Assembly: GCF_001311825.1 (NCBI RefSeq)
Contig: NZ_BBCB01000004.1
Location: 1-64,000 of the forward strand
Direction: 5' to 3'
DNA from: Salidesulfovibrio brasiliensis JCM 12178
GTDB lineage: Bacteria > Desulfobacterota > Desulfovibrionia > Desulfovibrionales > Desulfovibrionaceae
Length of the DNA: 64,000 bases
Shown: one piece after another, positions 37,265 through 49,164 of the stretch
Layout: each line of letters starts with the position of its first letter
Numbering within the stretch: the stretch's first letter is position 1
The notes under the pieces: model-generated
Told to the model about the DNA's origin: nothing
The model's database searches: none
Seen by the model: the letters and a program-made list of their open reading frames with translations, nothing else
Translations under genes and position numbers: made by a program

Positions 37265-38446
37265 CTAGGTTGCGGACTCTTCGGCCTTGCTTTCCTCTTC
37301 GTCCGATGCGGTCTGGCCCTGAGAGGCTTCGTCCTCGTCGGACTCCTGCTCGATTTCACGCTGGTGCCGCTTCTCGTTCTTGCCGAAGATGTAAGCGACC
37401 CATATCCCCAACTCATACAGCAAAATGAGCGGTCCCGCCATGAGGCACTGGGTAAACGGGTCCGGTGGCGTGAGAATGGAAGCCGCCACAAACGAGAGGA
37501 GCACGGCGTACTTCTGTTTTTTCCTAAGCCCGCGCGAGGTCACAAGACCCATTCGCGCAAGGAAAAGGATGAACAGCGGCAACTCGAAGACGATACCGAA
37601 CGCAAAAAGGAGCTTCAGACAGAAGCTCAAATATTCATTGAGTTTGGGCGTAAACGCGATCTCGCTGTTGGCAAAACTGGCAAAGAAGTCGAACCCGAAC
37701 GGGAAGACAACGAAATAGCCGAACATGCCGCCGCCGACGAAGAACATGGCCGAGATCACGGCCATGGGGATCACGTATTTGCGTTCGTGCGAATACAGCC
37801 CCGGAGCGATAAAGCCCCAAATCTGCGCGAACAGGTACGGGCTCATGAGGAATATGCCCGCGACGATAGCGATCTTGATGTGCGAGAAGAACGCCTCGGC
37901 CGGATACGTGTACTGGAAATGGCCGCCGACCATGACCGTGCTCATGGAGTCCTGCATGGCCTGAACGAACACGTCCAGCTTGTCGAAATACTTGAAATCC
38001 GTGCCCTGAAGCGACTGGGCAAGGCCTTCCTTCAGGTTTTGAAAGAAGTCGGCGGGGAGCACCATGTGTTTCTGGGCCACATCACGCAGGACTTCCTTCA
38101 TGGGCTTCATGAGGATGTCGAACATGCGCTCGGCAAAGCTGTAACAGACCAGCATGCCCACGATGACAGCCAGCACGCAGCGTACAAGACGCTGGCGCAG
38201 TTCGCCGAGGTGATCCAGCAAGGACATGTGCCCGCCGAGTTCGGCCTCGTCGTCTTCCTCCTCGCTCTCGTCGAGGCTGGGGTCCTCATCCGGGTCAGCA
38301 GCTTCGGCGTCTTTCTCTTCGCCGTCCTGCTCCTCGCCCTCGGAAACGACAAGACCGGAGGCCTCCTCAGAGGCCTCCGGATTGTTCTTTTCGTCTTCGG
38401 GCGTCACACCGGAATCCGGGGTGCGTTCGTCCTTGTCGGCGCTCAT
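37265..38446 (-). CDS. tatC: Twin-arginine translocase subunit TatC with acidic N-terminal extension
   Basis: A 393-residue integral membrane protein, the core of the Tat export receptor for folded proteins. Six membrane segments and the conserved periplasmic SPYLFAQIWGFIAPGL and FELPLFILFLAR motifs are seen. Usual TatC is about 250 residues. The extra length comes from a strongly acidic Asp/Glu/Ala/Ser-rich N-terminal arm of about 72 residues, an insertion of about 50 residues between the first two helices (the KEVLRDV to YTYPAEAFF region), and a charged C-terminal tail. It overlaps tatB by four bases. A tatA gene is not adjacent. Confidence 0.94.
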   Translation of the reverse strand: MSADKDERTPDSGVTPEDEKNNPEASEEASGLVVSEGEEQDGEEKDAEAADPDEDPSLDESEEEDDEAELGGHMSLLDHLGELRQRLVRCVLAVIVGMLVCYSFAERMFDILMKPMKEVLRDVAQKHMVLPADFFQNLKEGLAQSLQGTDFKYFDKLDVFVQAMQDSMSTVMVGGHFQYTYPAEAFFSHIKIAIVAGIFLMSPYLFAQIWGFIAPGLYSHERKYVIPMAVISAMFFVGGGMFGYFVVFPFGFDFFASFANSEIAFTPKLNEYLSFCLKLLFAFGIVFELPLFILFLARMGLVTSRGLRKKQKYAVLLSFVAASILTPPDPFTQCLMAGPLILLYELGIWVAYIFGKNEKRHQREIEQESDEDEASQGQTASDEEESKAEESAT

Positions 38447-38802
38447 GCCTTTTCCTTGCTCCCGTCTTCAGAAGTCCCGGCTTCGGCAGTTTCGGCCTTC
38501 GGCTCGGACGACGCGGAATCGTCCTCAGTGGAAGTCTGCTCGGCAGCAGCCTGCTCATTGGACGCCTCTTCGTTGGCCTTTTTCCGTTTGGCCAACTCAG
38601 CGTCCACTTCCTTCTTGCGGGCTTCGCTCTCGGCGCGCTCCACTTCCATGTCCAGCGTGCTCTTGACGTCGTTGCCCATGCGCTTGAACTCGGCAACGCC
38701 CTTGCCCAGACCCTTGAGCATCTGGGGGAGCTTCTGCGGCCCGATAACGAGCAGGGCCACCACGAGTATGATAATCAGTTCCGGTCCGCCGATTCCGAAC
38801 AT
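38443..38802 (-). CDS. tatB: Tat translocase TatB-type subunit
   Basis: A 119-residue protein: a single N-terminal membrane helix (about residues 7-21; MFGIGGPELI start), an amphipathic helix (PQKLPQMLKGLGKGVAEFKRM) and a long acidic, Ala/Glu/Ser-rich C-terminal tail. The GPEL start and length suit TatB rather than TatA. Together with TatC it forms the Tat receptor. It begins 20 bases after the guaA stop, so it is probably part of the same transcript. Confidence 0.93.
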   Translation of the reverse strand: MFGIGGPELIIILVVALLVIGPQKLPQMLKGLGKGVAEFKRMGNDVKSTLDMEVERAESEARKKEVDAELAKRKKANEEASNEQAAAEQTSTEDDSASSEPKAETAEAGTSEDGSKEKA

Positions 38803-38822
38803 GGTCTATATCCTTGCCTTTC

Positions 38823-40368
38823 CTATTCCCACTCGATGGTGCTCGGGGGCTTGGAGGAGATGTCGAGGACGACGCGGTTGACGCCCTTGACCTCGTTGAT
38901 GATGCGATTGGAGATACGCGCCAGCAGTTCGCTCGGCAGACGGCTCCAGTCTGCGGTCATGGCGTCGATGCTGTCAACGACGCGCAGCGCGATAACGTGC
39001 TCGTAGGTGCGGTCATCGCCCATGACACCGACGGTCTTGAGCGGCAACAGCACTGCAAACCCCTGCCAGACCTTGCGGTACCAGTCCGAGGCCAGCAGCT
39101 CGTTCTGCACGATGCGGTCTGCAAGGCGCAGGATTTCCAGCCGCTCCTCGGTGATTTCACCGATGACGCGTATGGACAGGCCCGGGCCGGGGAACGGGTG
39201 CCGCCAGATGATGTGATCCGGCATGCCCAGCTCGTACGCGGCGCGGCGCACTTCGTCCTTGAACAGCTCGCGGAGCGGCTCCACCAGCTTGAGGTTCATC
39301 TTTTCGGGCAGGCCACCCACGTTGTGGTGGCTCTTGATGACCGCCGAGGGTCCCTTGAAGGATTCGGACTCGATCACGTCGGGATACAGCGTTCCCTGAC
39401 CGAGGAACTCCACGCCTTCGATGGCCTTGGCTTCACGATCGAACACGTCGATGAAGGTGTAGCCGATGATCTTGCGCTTCTGCTCGGGATCCTCGACGCC
39501 GTGCAGCTTGCCGAGGAATTCGTCGGCAGCGTCCACGACCTTGACGTTCAGGTCGAAGTGTTCCTCAAGGAAGCCGATGACTTCCTGACGTTCGCCCATC
39601 CTGAGCAGGCCGTTATCCACGAAGATGCAGTGCAGGTTCTTGCCGATGGCCTTGTGCAGCAATACGGCGGCCACGGTGGAGTCGATTCCGCCGGAGAGGC
39701 CGAGCACGACCTTGGCGTCGCCAACCTGCTTCTTGAGGTCTTCCACGCAGGTATCCACGAAGGAGGCCATGGACCACGAGGCTTCAGATCGGCCACCTTG
39801 AACAGGAAGTTCTGGATGATCTGTGCGCCCTCTTCGGTGTGGGCCACCTCGGGGTGGAACTGCAGCGCGTAGATTTTCTTTTCGTTGTTGCCCATGGCCG
39901 CGAACTCGATGGACTCGGTCTTTCCCATCCGGGTGAAGTCCGGGGGAATCGCTTCCACACGGTCGCCGTGAGACATCCAGACGGTCAGGTTGTCCGTGCC
40001 GTCGATGCCCTCAAACAGCGGGCAGTCGTTCATGGCCTCGAACTGGGCCCTTCCGTATTCCCGGTCCGTGGACGCCACAACCTTGCCGCCCAGCTTGTGC
40101 GCCAGAAGCTGCATGCCGTAGCAGATGCCCAGCGTGGGCAGGCCCCATTCAAGATATTCCGGGGCCAGATCAGGCAGCCGCCTTCCAGAACGCTGGAGGG
40201 GCCGCCGGAGAGGATCAGCGCCTGCGGATTGAGGGCCTTCACCTTGGCGGGGTCCACGTTGCAGGGGTGGATTTCGGAGTATACGCCAGCCTCGCGGATG
40301 CGCCGCGCAATGAGCTGGGTGAACTGGGACCCGAAGTCCAGAATAATGACTTTGTCTTGATTCAACAT
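38823..40368 (-). CDS. guaA: GMP synthase, glutamine-hydrolysing (frame broken twice, near 40174 and 39780)
   Basis: Converts XMP to GMP with glutamine as nitrogen donor. The three collinear fragments are: N-terminal glutaminase (ILDFGSQ, then SGGPSSV), the middle part with GICYGMQLL (nucleophile Cys) and [11 protein letters not shown], and the synthetase domain with the P-loop [11 protein letters not shown] and the C-terminal PPSTIEWE. Restoring one base at about 40174 and one at about 39780 gives 515 residues, the normal length. Both losses are in short C runs on the coding strand. As an essential gene for guanine nucleotide synthesis, it is unlikely to be truly broken. It follows guaB by 50 bases. 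Confidence 0.94.
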
Positions 40369-40418
40369 ATGGTTTCCGTCGTTATCGTTGCGGGTGACGT
40401 AACAGGATAGCCTCGCGG

Positions 40419-41874
<1,456 letters not shown>

Positions 41875-41898
41875 GTCATACTCCCCAGATAGTTTTAA

Positions 41899-41920
41899 GG
41901 CCGAACCTCACGGTTCGGCC
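41899..41920 (-). terminator. Terminator of the liv operon
   Basis: A perfect 9-bp stem (41899-41907 with 41912-41920), T-rich but broken tail (TTAAAA) when read leftward. It separates livF from guaB. Confidence 0.75.
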
Positions 41921-41931
41921 CATTCTTCGTA

Positions 41932-42648
41932 TTACAGTCCGAGGTATGCGCGCTTCACATCCTCATTCGCAAGAAGCGTCTCGCATGAGTCTGTCAGAAC
42001 GATCTTTCCGTTTTCCATCACGTAACCTCGGTGGCCGATCTTTAACGCAAGGTTGGCGTTCTGTTCAACAAGAAAAATGGTCGTTCCTGATTCTTTGTTA
42101 ATTTTCTTAATAATCTCGAATATCTGTCGCACAACAAGAGGCGCCAAACCCATGGAAGGTTCGTCCAGCAGCAGCAATCTGGGCCGGGCCATGAGCGCAC
42201 GGGCGATGGCGAGCATCTGCTGCTCCCCGCCCGAGAGGTTGCCGCCCTGCTGGTTCCGGCGCTCTGCCAGAATGGGGAACAGGTCGAAGCAATACTCCAT
42301 GTCACGGGCTATCCCGGCTTTGTCGGTTCTCAGAAACGCGCCCATGTCGAGGTTTTCCTTGATGGTCAGCTCCGGGAAGATGAGCCGTCCTTCGGGAACC
42401 TGCGAGATGCCAGACGCCACGACCTTGTCCGCGCTCTGGCCGCGGATGGACTCGTTTTCGTAGATGACGTCGCCGGTTCTGGGGGTCAGCATGCCGCAGA
42501 TGGTCATCAGCGTGGTGGACTTGCCCGCGCCGTTGGCGCCGATCAAGGTGATGATCTCGCTGTGGTCGATGTGCAGACTGACATCGTAGAGCGCCTGAAT
42601 GTTACCATAGAAGGTGTTGACGTTCTTGAGCTCGAGCATTTTAGTCAT
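41932..42648 (-). CDS. livF: Branched-chain amino acid ABC transporter ATPase
   Basis: A 238-residue ATPase: Walker A GANGAGKSTTL, signature LSGGEQQMLAI, Walker B LLLLDEPSMGL, H-loop with VEQN. The FYGNIQALYDVSLHI start and length are typical of LivF. It overlaps livG by eight bases. Energises uptake of Leu/Ile/Val or related amides with LivG. Confidence 0.96.
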   Translation of the reverse strand: MTKMLELKNVNTFYGNIQALYDVSLHIDHSEIITLIGANGAGKSTTLMTICGMLTPRTGDVIYENESIRGQSADKVVASGISQVPEGRLIFPELTIKENLDMGAFLRTDKAGIARDMEYCFDLFPILAERRNQQGGNLSGGEQQMLAIARALMARPRLLLLDEPSMGLAPLVVRQIFEIIKKINKESGTTIFLVEQNANLALKIGHRGYVMENGKIVLTDSCETLLANEDVKRAYLGL

Positions 42649-43424
42649 CTTCGTCCTCCCCGAGATACGCCTTGATGACGGTCGGATTCTCGCTCACTTC
42701 CTTTGGCGTGCCGCTGGCGATGAGGCGACCGTAATCGAGAACGAAGACGCTGTCCGAGATGCTCATGACCATCTTCATGTCGTGCTCGATGAGCAGGATG
42801 GAGAGGCCGTACTCGTTTCGCAACTTGATGACCAGCTCCTGCAGGTCGTAAGTCTCCTGCGGGTTCATGCCCGCTGCCGGTTCGTCAAGCAGGAGCAGGA
42901 AGGGGTCGGTGGCCATGGCCCGTGCGATTTCCAGACGGCGCTGCTTGCCGTACGGCAGGTTGCAGGCCAGCTCGTTGGCGTAGCGCTCAAGCCCGACAAG
43001 CTCCAGCAGGTGGTAGCTTTTTTCGATAATGGCCTGCTCTTCGCCCCGGGCCTTGCCGTTGCGGGAGATAGCGCCCCAGATGCCGCTCTTGGTGCGGCAA
43101 TGCGTGCCGATCATGACGTTTTCCAGCGTGGTCATGGACGGGAACAGCCGGATGTTCTGGAACGTGCGGGCCATGCCCAGCTCGGTGACGTGGTTCGGCT
43201 TCATGCCGTTGACGCGCCTTTCCGAGCCGTCCTTCGGATTTACCAGCACGTCGCCGCTTGTGGGCGTGTAAATGCCGGTTATGCAGTTGAAGAATGTCGT
43301 CTTGCCCGCCCCGTTGGGACCGATCAGCGCGGCGATCTCCTTGGAACGCACGTTGAGACTGACATCGTCCAGCGCACGGATTCCGCCGAAGTCCTTGCAT
43401 ATTTCATTGACGTTGAGAACGGAT

Positions 43425-43432
<8 letters not shown>
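42641..43432 (-). CDS. livG: Branched-chain amino acid ABC transporter ATPase
   Basis: A 263-residue ATPase: Walker A GPNGAGKTTFF, the long LivG-type loop (AAAGMNPQETYDL), signature LPYGKQRRLEIARAM, Walker B LLLLDEPAAGM, and an H-loop in LIEHDMKMVM. It overlaps livM and livF by eight bases each, so the genes are translated as a coupled set. Confidence 0.96.
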
Positions 43433-44720
<1,288 letters not shown>

Positions 44721-44765
44721 GATAGTTCCTTGTATAGCTTGCGTCCCGAATGCGGGACCGATTGG

Positions 44766-45665
44766 TTACACTTTCTGCACCGGCTCCTTGCCCATGATTC
44801 CGGCGGGCCTGAAGATCAGGATGAGCACCAGAAGGGCAAAGGCGAACACGTCCTCGTAGTCCGAGGAGACGTATCCCGTGGCAAAGGCCTCGGTCTGGCC
44901 GAGAATGAGCGCGCCGAGCATGGCTCCGGGAACGCTGCCGATGCCGCCGAGCACTGCGGCGGTGAACGCCTTGATGCCCGCGATGAAGCCGATGTAGTAG
45001 TTGATCTGACCGATGTGCGAGGCGATAAGCACGCCGCCCACGGCCGCAAGGCTCGAGCCGACAACGAACGTGGCCGAGATGACCGTGTTGACGTTGATGC
45101 CCACGAGCATCGCCATCTTGCGGTTCTGGGCCGTGGCGCGCATGGCCTTGCCCAGCCGCGTGAACTTGATGAACAGGGTCAGCCCGATGCAGACAAGGAT
45201 CGTGACAACCACGATGATGAGTTCCGAACTGCTGATGATGTGTCCTATCCAGGGCACCTTGAATTCGGGTATGAGGCTGGGGAACGGCAGAAAGTCGGAG
45301 GTCTGGGCCAGCATCACGTAGTTCTGCAGGAAGATCGACATGCCGATCGCGGAGATGAGCGGAGAGAGCCGCTGCGCGCCACGAAGGGGCTTGTAGGCGA
45401 TCTTCTCGATGGTATACCCGTACGCGGCCGAATAGAGCACCGCGCCAAGGATTGCCAGAACGAAGATGGCGGCCGCGGGAAACCCTGCCGCGCCGAGCAC
45501 ACCGGCGATGATAAGGCCGGTGAACGCACCAATCATGTAAATCTCGCCGTGGGCAAAGTTGATGAGCTCGATGATGCCGTAGACCATCGTGTAGCCCAGC
45601 GCGATCAGCGCATAGATGCTGCCGCGCGTCAGCCCGCCGAAGAGAATCTCAAGGAAATATTCCAT
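44766..45665 (-). CDS. livH: Branched-chain amino acid ABC transporter permease
   Basis: A 299-residue permease with about eight membrane helices, the YALIALGYTMVYGIIELINFAHGE start and an EAA-like AMRATAQNRKMAMLVGIN block. It follows livK by 78 bases; that gap contains a strong hairpin. Forms the channel with LivM. Confidence 0.95.
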   Translation of the reverse strand: MEYFLEILFGGLTRGSIYALIALGYTMVYGIIELINFAHGEIYMIGAFTGLIIAGVLGAAGFPAAAIFVLAILGAVLYSAAYGYTIEKIAYKPLRGAQRLSPLISAIGMSIFLQNYVMLAQTSDFLPFPSLIPEFKVPWIGHIISSSELIIVVVTILVCIGLTLFIKFTRLGKAMRATAQNRKMAMLVGINVNTVISATFVVGSSLAAVGGVLIASHIGQINYYIGFIAGIKAFTAAVLGGIGSVPGAMLGALILGQTEAFATGYVSSDYEDVFAFALLVLILIFRPAGIMGKEPVQKV

Positions 45666-45692
45666 CGGTTTCCTTTCCGTATTCTACGCAAT

Positions 45693-45720
45693 CAGGGGGC
45701 AGGCTCGGGCCTGCCCCCTG
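45693..45720 (-). promoter_or_regulatory. Intercistronic hairpin between livK and livH
   Basis: A perfect 12-bp GC-rich stem (45693-45704 with 45709-45720) and TCGG loop, no U-run. It probably stabilises the livK message relative to the permease genes or causes partial termination. Confidence 0.65.
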
Positions 45721-45743
45721 TTGGATACGTTATGCTGCTGTGA

Positions 45744-46874
45744 TTACTCGACTTCCACGTACTGGCCGTTCTTGACCTGGTACACGGAGAAGCCGACGCC
45801 TTCCGCGTCGCCGCGTCCGTCGAACTTGATCTTGCCGAGCGGGGTTTCCACGTACTCGGTGCGCAGGGCGTTCACGACCTTATCGTAGTCAGTGCCACCA
45901 GCCTTCTCAACGGCGTTGAGCAGGGCCTGTGCGGCAGCGTAGGCCTGATAGTAGAACGCGCCCGGATCAGTTCCGAACTCTTTCTTGTGAGCTTCTTCGG
46001 CAACGGCGTAGAGCGGGTTGCCGGAGATGTCGCGGGGGCCGGTGGCGTAAACGCCTTCAGCATACTCGCCGGCGACCTTGATGAAGGTGTCATCCTTCAC
46101 GCCGTCGTCGGAAAGGAAAGGAATGTCGATGTTCTTCTTGCGCATGGCAGTGACGATCTTGGAGGCTTCAGGATGATAGCCGCCGAAGATGACGCCGTCA
46201 GCGCCGGAGTTCTTGATCTTCTGCACCACTGCGGAGTAGTCCACGGCACCGGGGGTGACGCCTTCAAAAAGGGCAACGGACATGCCGCCGTCCTCTTCGA
46301 TGAACTGCTTGCAGAAGGAGGCGAAGCCCTTGCCGTAGTCACCCTTGTCGTGAATGACGGCGATGTTCTTGAGACCAAGATTCTTGGCAAAGTCCACTTC
46401 AAGCTGCGCCTGCGCGTCGTCGGAGGCGATGGTGCGGAAGAAGTTGGGGTAGTCGCCGCTTTGGGTCAGCGGCGGGTTTGTGGCGGACGGCGACATGCAG
46501 ACGATGTTACCATCCTTGTAAATTTCGAGGGCGGCCTTGGTGGCGCCGGAGCAGATATGGCCGAGGACGATCTTCACGTCTTCGGACAGAAGCTTGGTGG
46601 CCGCGTTGGTGGCCATTTCAGGTTTGCACTGGTCGTCCTGCGAAAGGACTTCCACCTGCATGCCGAGCACTCCGCCCTTGGCGTTGATGTCGGCAGCAAC
46701 AAGTTTGGCCGCGTTGACGGTGGGCAGGCCGTAGGATGCCAGGTCTCCACTGTGCGCACCGGCTACGCCGAGCACCAGTTTTTTGGCCTCATCTTTCTTC
46801 CCTTCGCCACAACCGGCGGCGAACAGGGCCACAACCGCGAGCACAAGCGCGAGAAGTTTCCAGTTTCCTCTCAT
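45744..46874 (-). CDS. livK: Branched-chain amino acid ABC transporter substrate-binding lipoprotein
   Basis: A 376-residue type I solute-binding protein with a signal peptide and lipobox FAAGC (Cys about 22). Family landmarks: VAGAHSGDLASYG, NAAKLVAADINAKGGVLG and GHICSGATKAALEIY. The ligand set (Leu, Ile, Val, or amides) is not determined. The ATG at 46874 has AGGAG upstream. First gene of livKHMGF, with a promoter at 46995-47022. Confidence 0.95.
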   Translation of the reverse strand: MRGNWKLLALVLAVVALFAAGCGEGKKDEAKKLVLGVAGAHSGDLASYGLPTVNAAKLVAADINAKGGVLGMQVEVLSQDDQCKPEMATNAATKLLSEDVKIVLGHICSGATKAALEIYKDGNIVCMSPSATNPPLTQSGDYPNFFRTIASDDAQAQLEVDFAKNLGLKNIAVIHDKGDYGKGFASFCKQFIEEDGGMSVALFEGVTPGAVDYSAVVQKIKNSGADGVIFGGYHPEASKIVTAMRKKNIDIPFLSDDGVKDDTFIKVAGEYAEGVYATGPRDISGNPLYAVAEEAHKKEFGTDPGAFYYQAYAAAQALLNAVEKAGGTDYDKVVNALRTEYVETPLGKIKFDGRGDAEGVGFSVYQVKNGQYVEVE

Positions 46875-46994
46875 CAGTTCCTCTCCTGAAGGTATGGGGT
46901 TGCAACACATTATGAGATAGGCCGCGAAACCATCCCATTATTGCGAAACGGCTTTCCGGGACACCCCGGAGTACCGCATTATGCGAAGTTTCAG

Positions 46995-47022
46995 ATTCTA
47001 TTGACTTTCCCCATATTGTCAA
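46995..47022 (-). promoter_or_regulatory. Promoter of the liv operon
   Basis: Read leftward: -35 TTGACA (47017-47022), 16 bases, -10 TAGAAT (46995-47000). The -35 is also the left half of TTGAC-N12-GTCAA (47001-47022), a possible operator. The start point would be about 115 bases before livK. Confidence 0.65.
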
Positions 47023-47041
47023 CAAGAACCCGCCCGTAGGG

Positions 47042-47650
47042 CTAATGGTCGAGGTGCTTCATCTCCTCTCTGGCGCGCTCGAGCATCTCCTTGTCATCCC
47101 CGGCATTTTCGATCACCTTTTCAAACCGTTGCACCGCAGCCTCCGGCTTGTTCAGGAAGTGCGTGTAGAGGATGCCGAGGTTATAGTTCACCAACGGATC
47201 CTCGGGGGCTTCCTCAAGGAGGTTTTCATAGATGGCGGCGGCTGCGGGATAGTCCTTCTGCTGGAAGCGCACGATGCCGAGGCTCATGCGGATTTCCGGG
47301 TCTTCGGGACGCACCTTGCTGGCGCGCTCAAGAAACGGCGCGGCGCGCTCCCATGCGCGCATCATCATGAAGGCGTTGCCCAGCTCGCGCAGGGCCTCGA
47401 AATTCTCGGGGTCCTTCTCCAGAAGGGCCATCTTGTCCTTCAGTCCGGCCATGCCGCCCGGCATGCCCTCGCCGCCCATGGCGGGCGGCATGCCACCGCC
47501 ACCGCCACCGCCGTGGCCTTCCTGCTTCACGTGTTTTTCCAGACCGGGATTGGTCATGCGGTAGCCCACGGAGGCCGCAAAAATACCCACAAGCATGATG
47601 ATGCTGACCGCCAGAACGGTCTTTCTGCCGAGGGCGCTATTATTCGTCAT
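47042..47650 (-). CDS. TPR protein at the end of the ccm operon (CcmI-like)
   Basis: A 202-residue protein: an N-terminal membrane helix (about residues 12-32), a Gly-rich and Met/Pro-rich linker (about 45-70, including seven consecutive Gly), then three to four tetratricopeptide repeats (70-190). By position and shape it resembles CcmI/NrfG, which present apocytochrome to the haem lyase, but with its long linker the match is loose. The start overlaps the end of ccmD by 11 bases. Last gene of the ccm set. Confidence 0.82.
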   Translation of the reverse strand: MTNNSALGRKTVLAVSIIMLVGIFAASVGYRMTNPGLEKHVKQEGHGGGGGGGMPPAMGGEGMPGGMAGLKDKMALLEKDPENFEALRELGNAFMMMRAWERAAPFLERASKVRPEDPEIRMSLGIVRFQQKDYPAAAAIYENLLEEAPEDPLVNYNLGILYTHFLNKPEAAVQRFEKVIENAGDDKEMLERAREEMKHLDH

Positions 47651-47785
47651 CGCCGTCTCCAAGAAGTTCGAGTTGCTGCACACGGCGGGAAAGGCCGAGG
47701 GTCCGGCTGCCGAGAAACGCGATGTACCCGGCAACGCGACCCAGACCAGCGCGTTGGCAATGAAAAGATACTGTTCGGCGGACAT
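47640..47785 (-). CDS. ccmD: CcmD-type haem exporter protein (frame broken near 47730)
   Basis: A tiny membrane protein of 48 residues if one base is restored. The N-terminal part (SAEQYLFIANALVWVAL) is one membrane helix; the second frame gives GYIAFLGSRTLGLSRRVQQL, typical CcmD. In the sequence the frame shifts near 47727-47732 (the run ACCCGG). CcmD helps CcmABC release haem-loaded CcmE. The start at 47785 follows AAGGAGG; the stop lies within the start of the TPR gene. Confidence 0.8.
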
Positions 47786-47804
47786 GGGTCCTCCTTGTCG
47801 GTTG

Positions 47805-48470
47805 CTATTCGTCATCCCAGACGAGCAGCGCGTCGAGGCGCGCCCGCAGGGCAAGCTGTCGTATACGCACACTCATCATGCTCAGCCAGAGGAAGCCGAA
47901 GGCTGCCAGTCCGGCAAACACGGTGTGCCACATCTTCGGGGCCATGCCGCCGCCCTGCCGGGCCAGTCCGTCGGGATGGGCGCTGCCCCAGAGCTTTGCG
48001 GCAAAGAACACCAGCGGCACGTCGAGAAAGGCCACGATGCCGAGCACCGCGCAGATGAGCGCCTTGCGCTCCCCGCCCACGGGTGATGCCCGCAGCACGA
48101 GATAGCCCGCATACACGTACCACATGATGAGGGCCGTGGTCAGTTTCGGGTCCCAGACCCACCAGTGACCCCACTCCGCACGGGCCCAAACCGAGCCGGT
48201 GGCCAGCGACAGGGTGCAAAACAGCACGCCGATCTCGGCGGCGGCTCCGGCCACGCGGTCAAAGGAGTCCTTGCGGGTGATGAGATACCCAAGCCCGGCC
48301 AGCGCCACGGTCAGGAAGCTGACCAGCGCCCACCAGGAGCACGGCAGGTGCATGTAGAAAATTTTCTGAACCGGCCCGGACTGGGCATAGGGCGCGTAAA
48401 ACCAGATCATCACCTGATGTGCCAGCAACAGGATTCCGGCTGCGAGCGCGAAAAGCGCGGTTCTGTTCAT
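47805..48470 (-). CDS. ccmC: Cytochrome c maturation protein CcmC
   Basis: A 221-residue polytopic membrane protein with the tryptophan-rich haem-binding WWVWDP motif (EWGHWWVWDPKLT) and the periplasmic His residues of CcmC-type proteins. It delivers haem to CcmE. The ATG at 48470 (GGAG upstream) is chosen over an earlier in-frame start. It is part of ccmE-F-A-B-C-D-TPR. Confidence 0.93.
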   Translation of the reverse strand: MNRTALFALAAGILLLAHQVMIWFYAPYAQSGPVQKIFYMHLPCSWWALVSFLTVALAGLGYLITRKDSFDRVAGAAAEIGVLFCTLSLATGSVWARAEWGHWWVWDPKLTTALIMWYVYAGYLVLRASPVGGERKALICAVLGIVAFLDVPLVFFAAKLWGSAHPDGLARQGGGMAPKMWHTVFAGLAAFGFLWLSMMSVRIRQLALRARLDALLVWDDE

Positions 48471-48486
48471 CAAACCTACTCCAGTA

Positions 48487-49164
48487 TTAGTCTTCCGCAC
48501 CGTACACGAACGGGAACAGGAACAGCCCGGCCCCGGCAAACAGCGCATCGAACGCGAAAATCAGCCCCACCCAGTCCATGGCCGCGTCAACACCCTCGCC
48601 CGAAAATGCGGCGGCAAAGAGCGTGATTCCGGCCAGCAACACCGGCAGCAGCAGCGGGAAAACGATGACCGAGAGCAGCGACTCCCGTGCGGTCTGCCCC
48701 TGAGAGAGCGCGCCGAGCAGCGCACCGAGCACGCACAGGCCTATGTCGCCCCCGAAGAGTGAAACGAAAAAGAGCCACGACGGGCCGTTCACGCTCTGGC
48801 CGAGAAAAGCCACCACCGCCGGAAAGAACACCAGTTGCGAGACCACCAGCAGGCAGAATCCCGCAGCGCCCTTTCCTATCCAGACGGAATGCGTCTGCGC
48901 GGGCGAGGAAAGGATGCCGAACCGTGCGCCCTCGGCCTCCTCAATGCTGAAGAGGTCGTTGAAAACCAGCACGAGGCAGAACGCTGACGCCAGCCAGAAG
49001 ATGGCCCCGGCCGCCTGCGCCGAGATCGTGCCGCCCAGCGGCTTGGACAGGCTGAAGAGAAAAATGAGGATCAGGCCAAGCAGCACGGCCTGCACCGGTC
49101 CCTGCCCGCCGCCCACGGCGAGCCTGAGGTCCTTGGCTGCGATCAGTGCGGCGCGCTTCAGCAT
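48487..49164 (-). CDS. ccmB: Haem exporter permease CcmB
   Basis: A 225-residue membrane protein with six helices and the CcmB FSIEEAEGARFGILSS motif, forming the membrane part of the CcmAB transporter that frees haem-loaded CcmE. It overlaps ccmA by seven bases. Confidence 0.93.
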   Translation of the reverse strand: MLKRAALIAAKDLRLAVGGGQGPVQAVLLGLILIFLFSLSKPLGGTISAQAAGAIFWLASAFCLVLVFNDLFSIEEAEGARFGILSSPAQTHSVWIGKGAAGFCLLVVSQLVFFPAVVAFLGQSVNGPSWLFFVSLFGGDIGLCVLGALLGALSQGQTARESLLSVIVFPLLLPVLLAGITLFAAAFSGEGVDAAMDWVGLIFAFDALFAGAGLFLFPFVYGAED

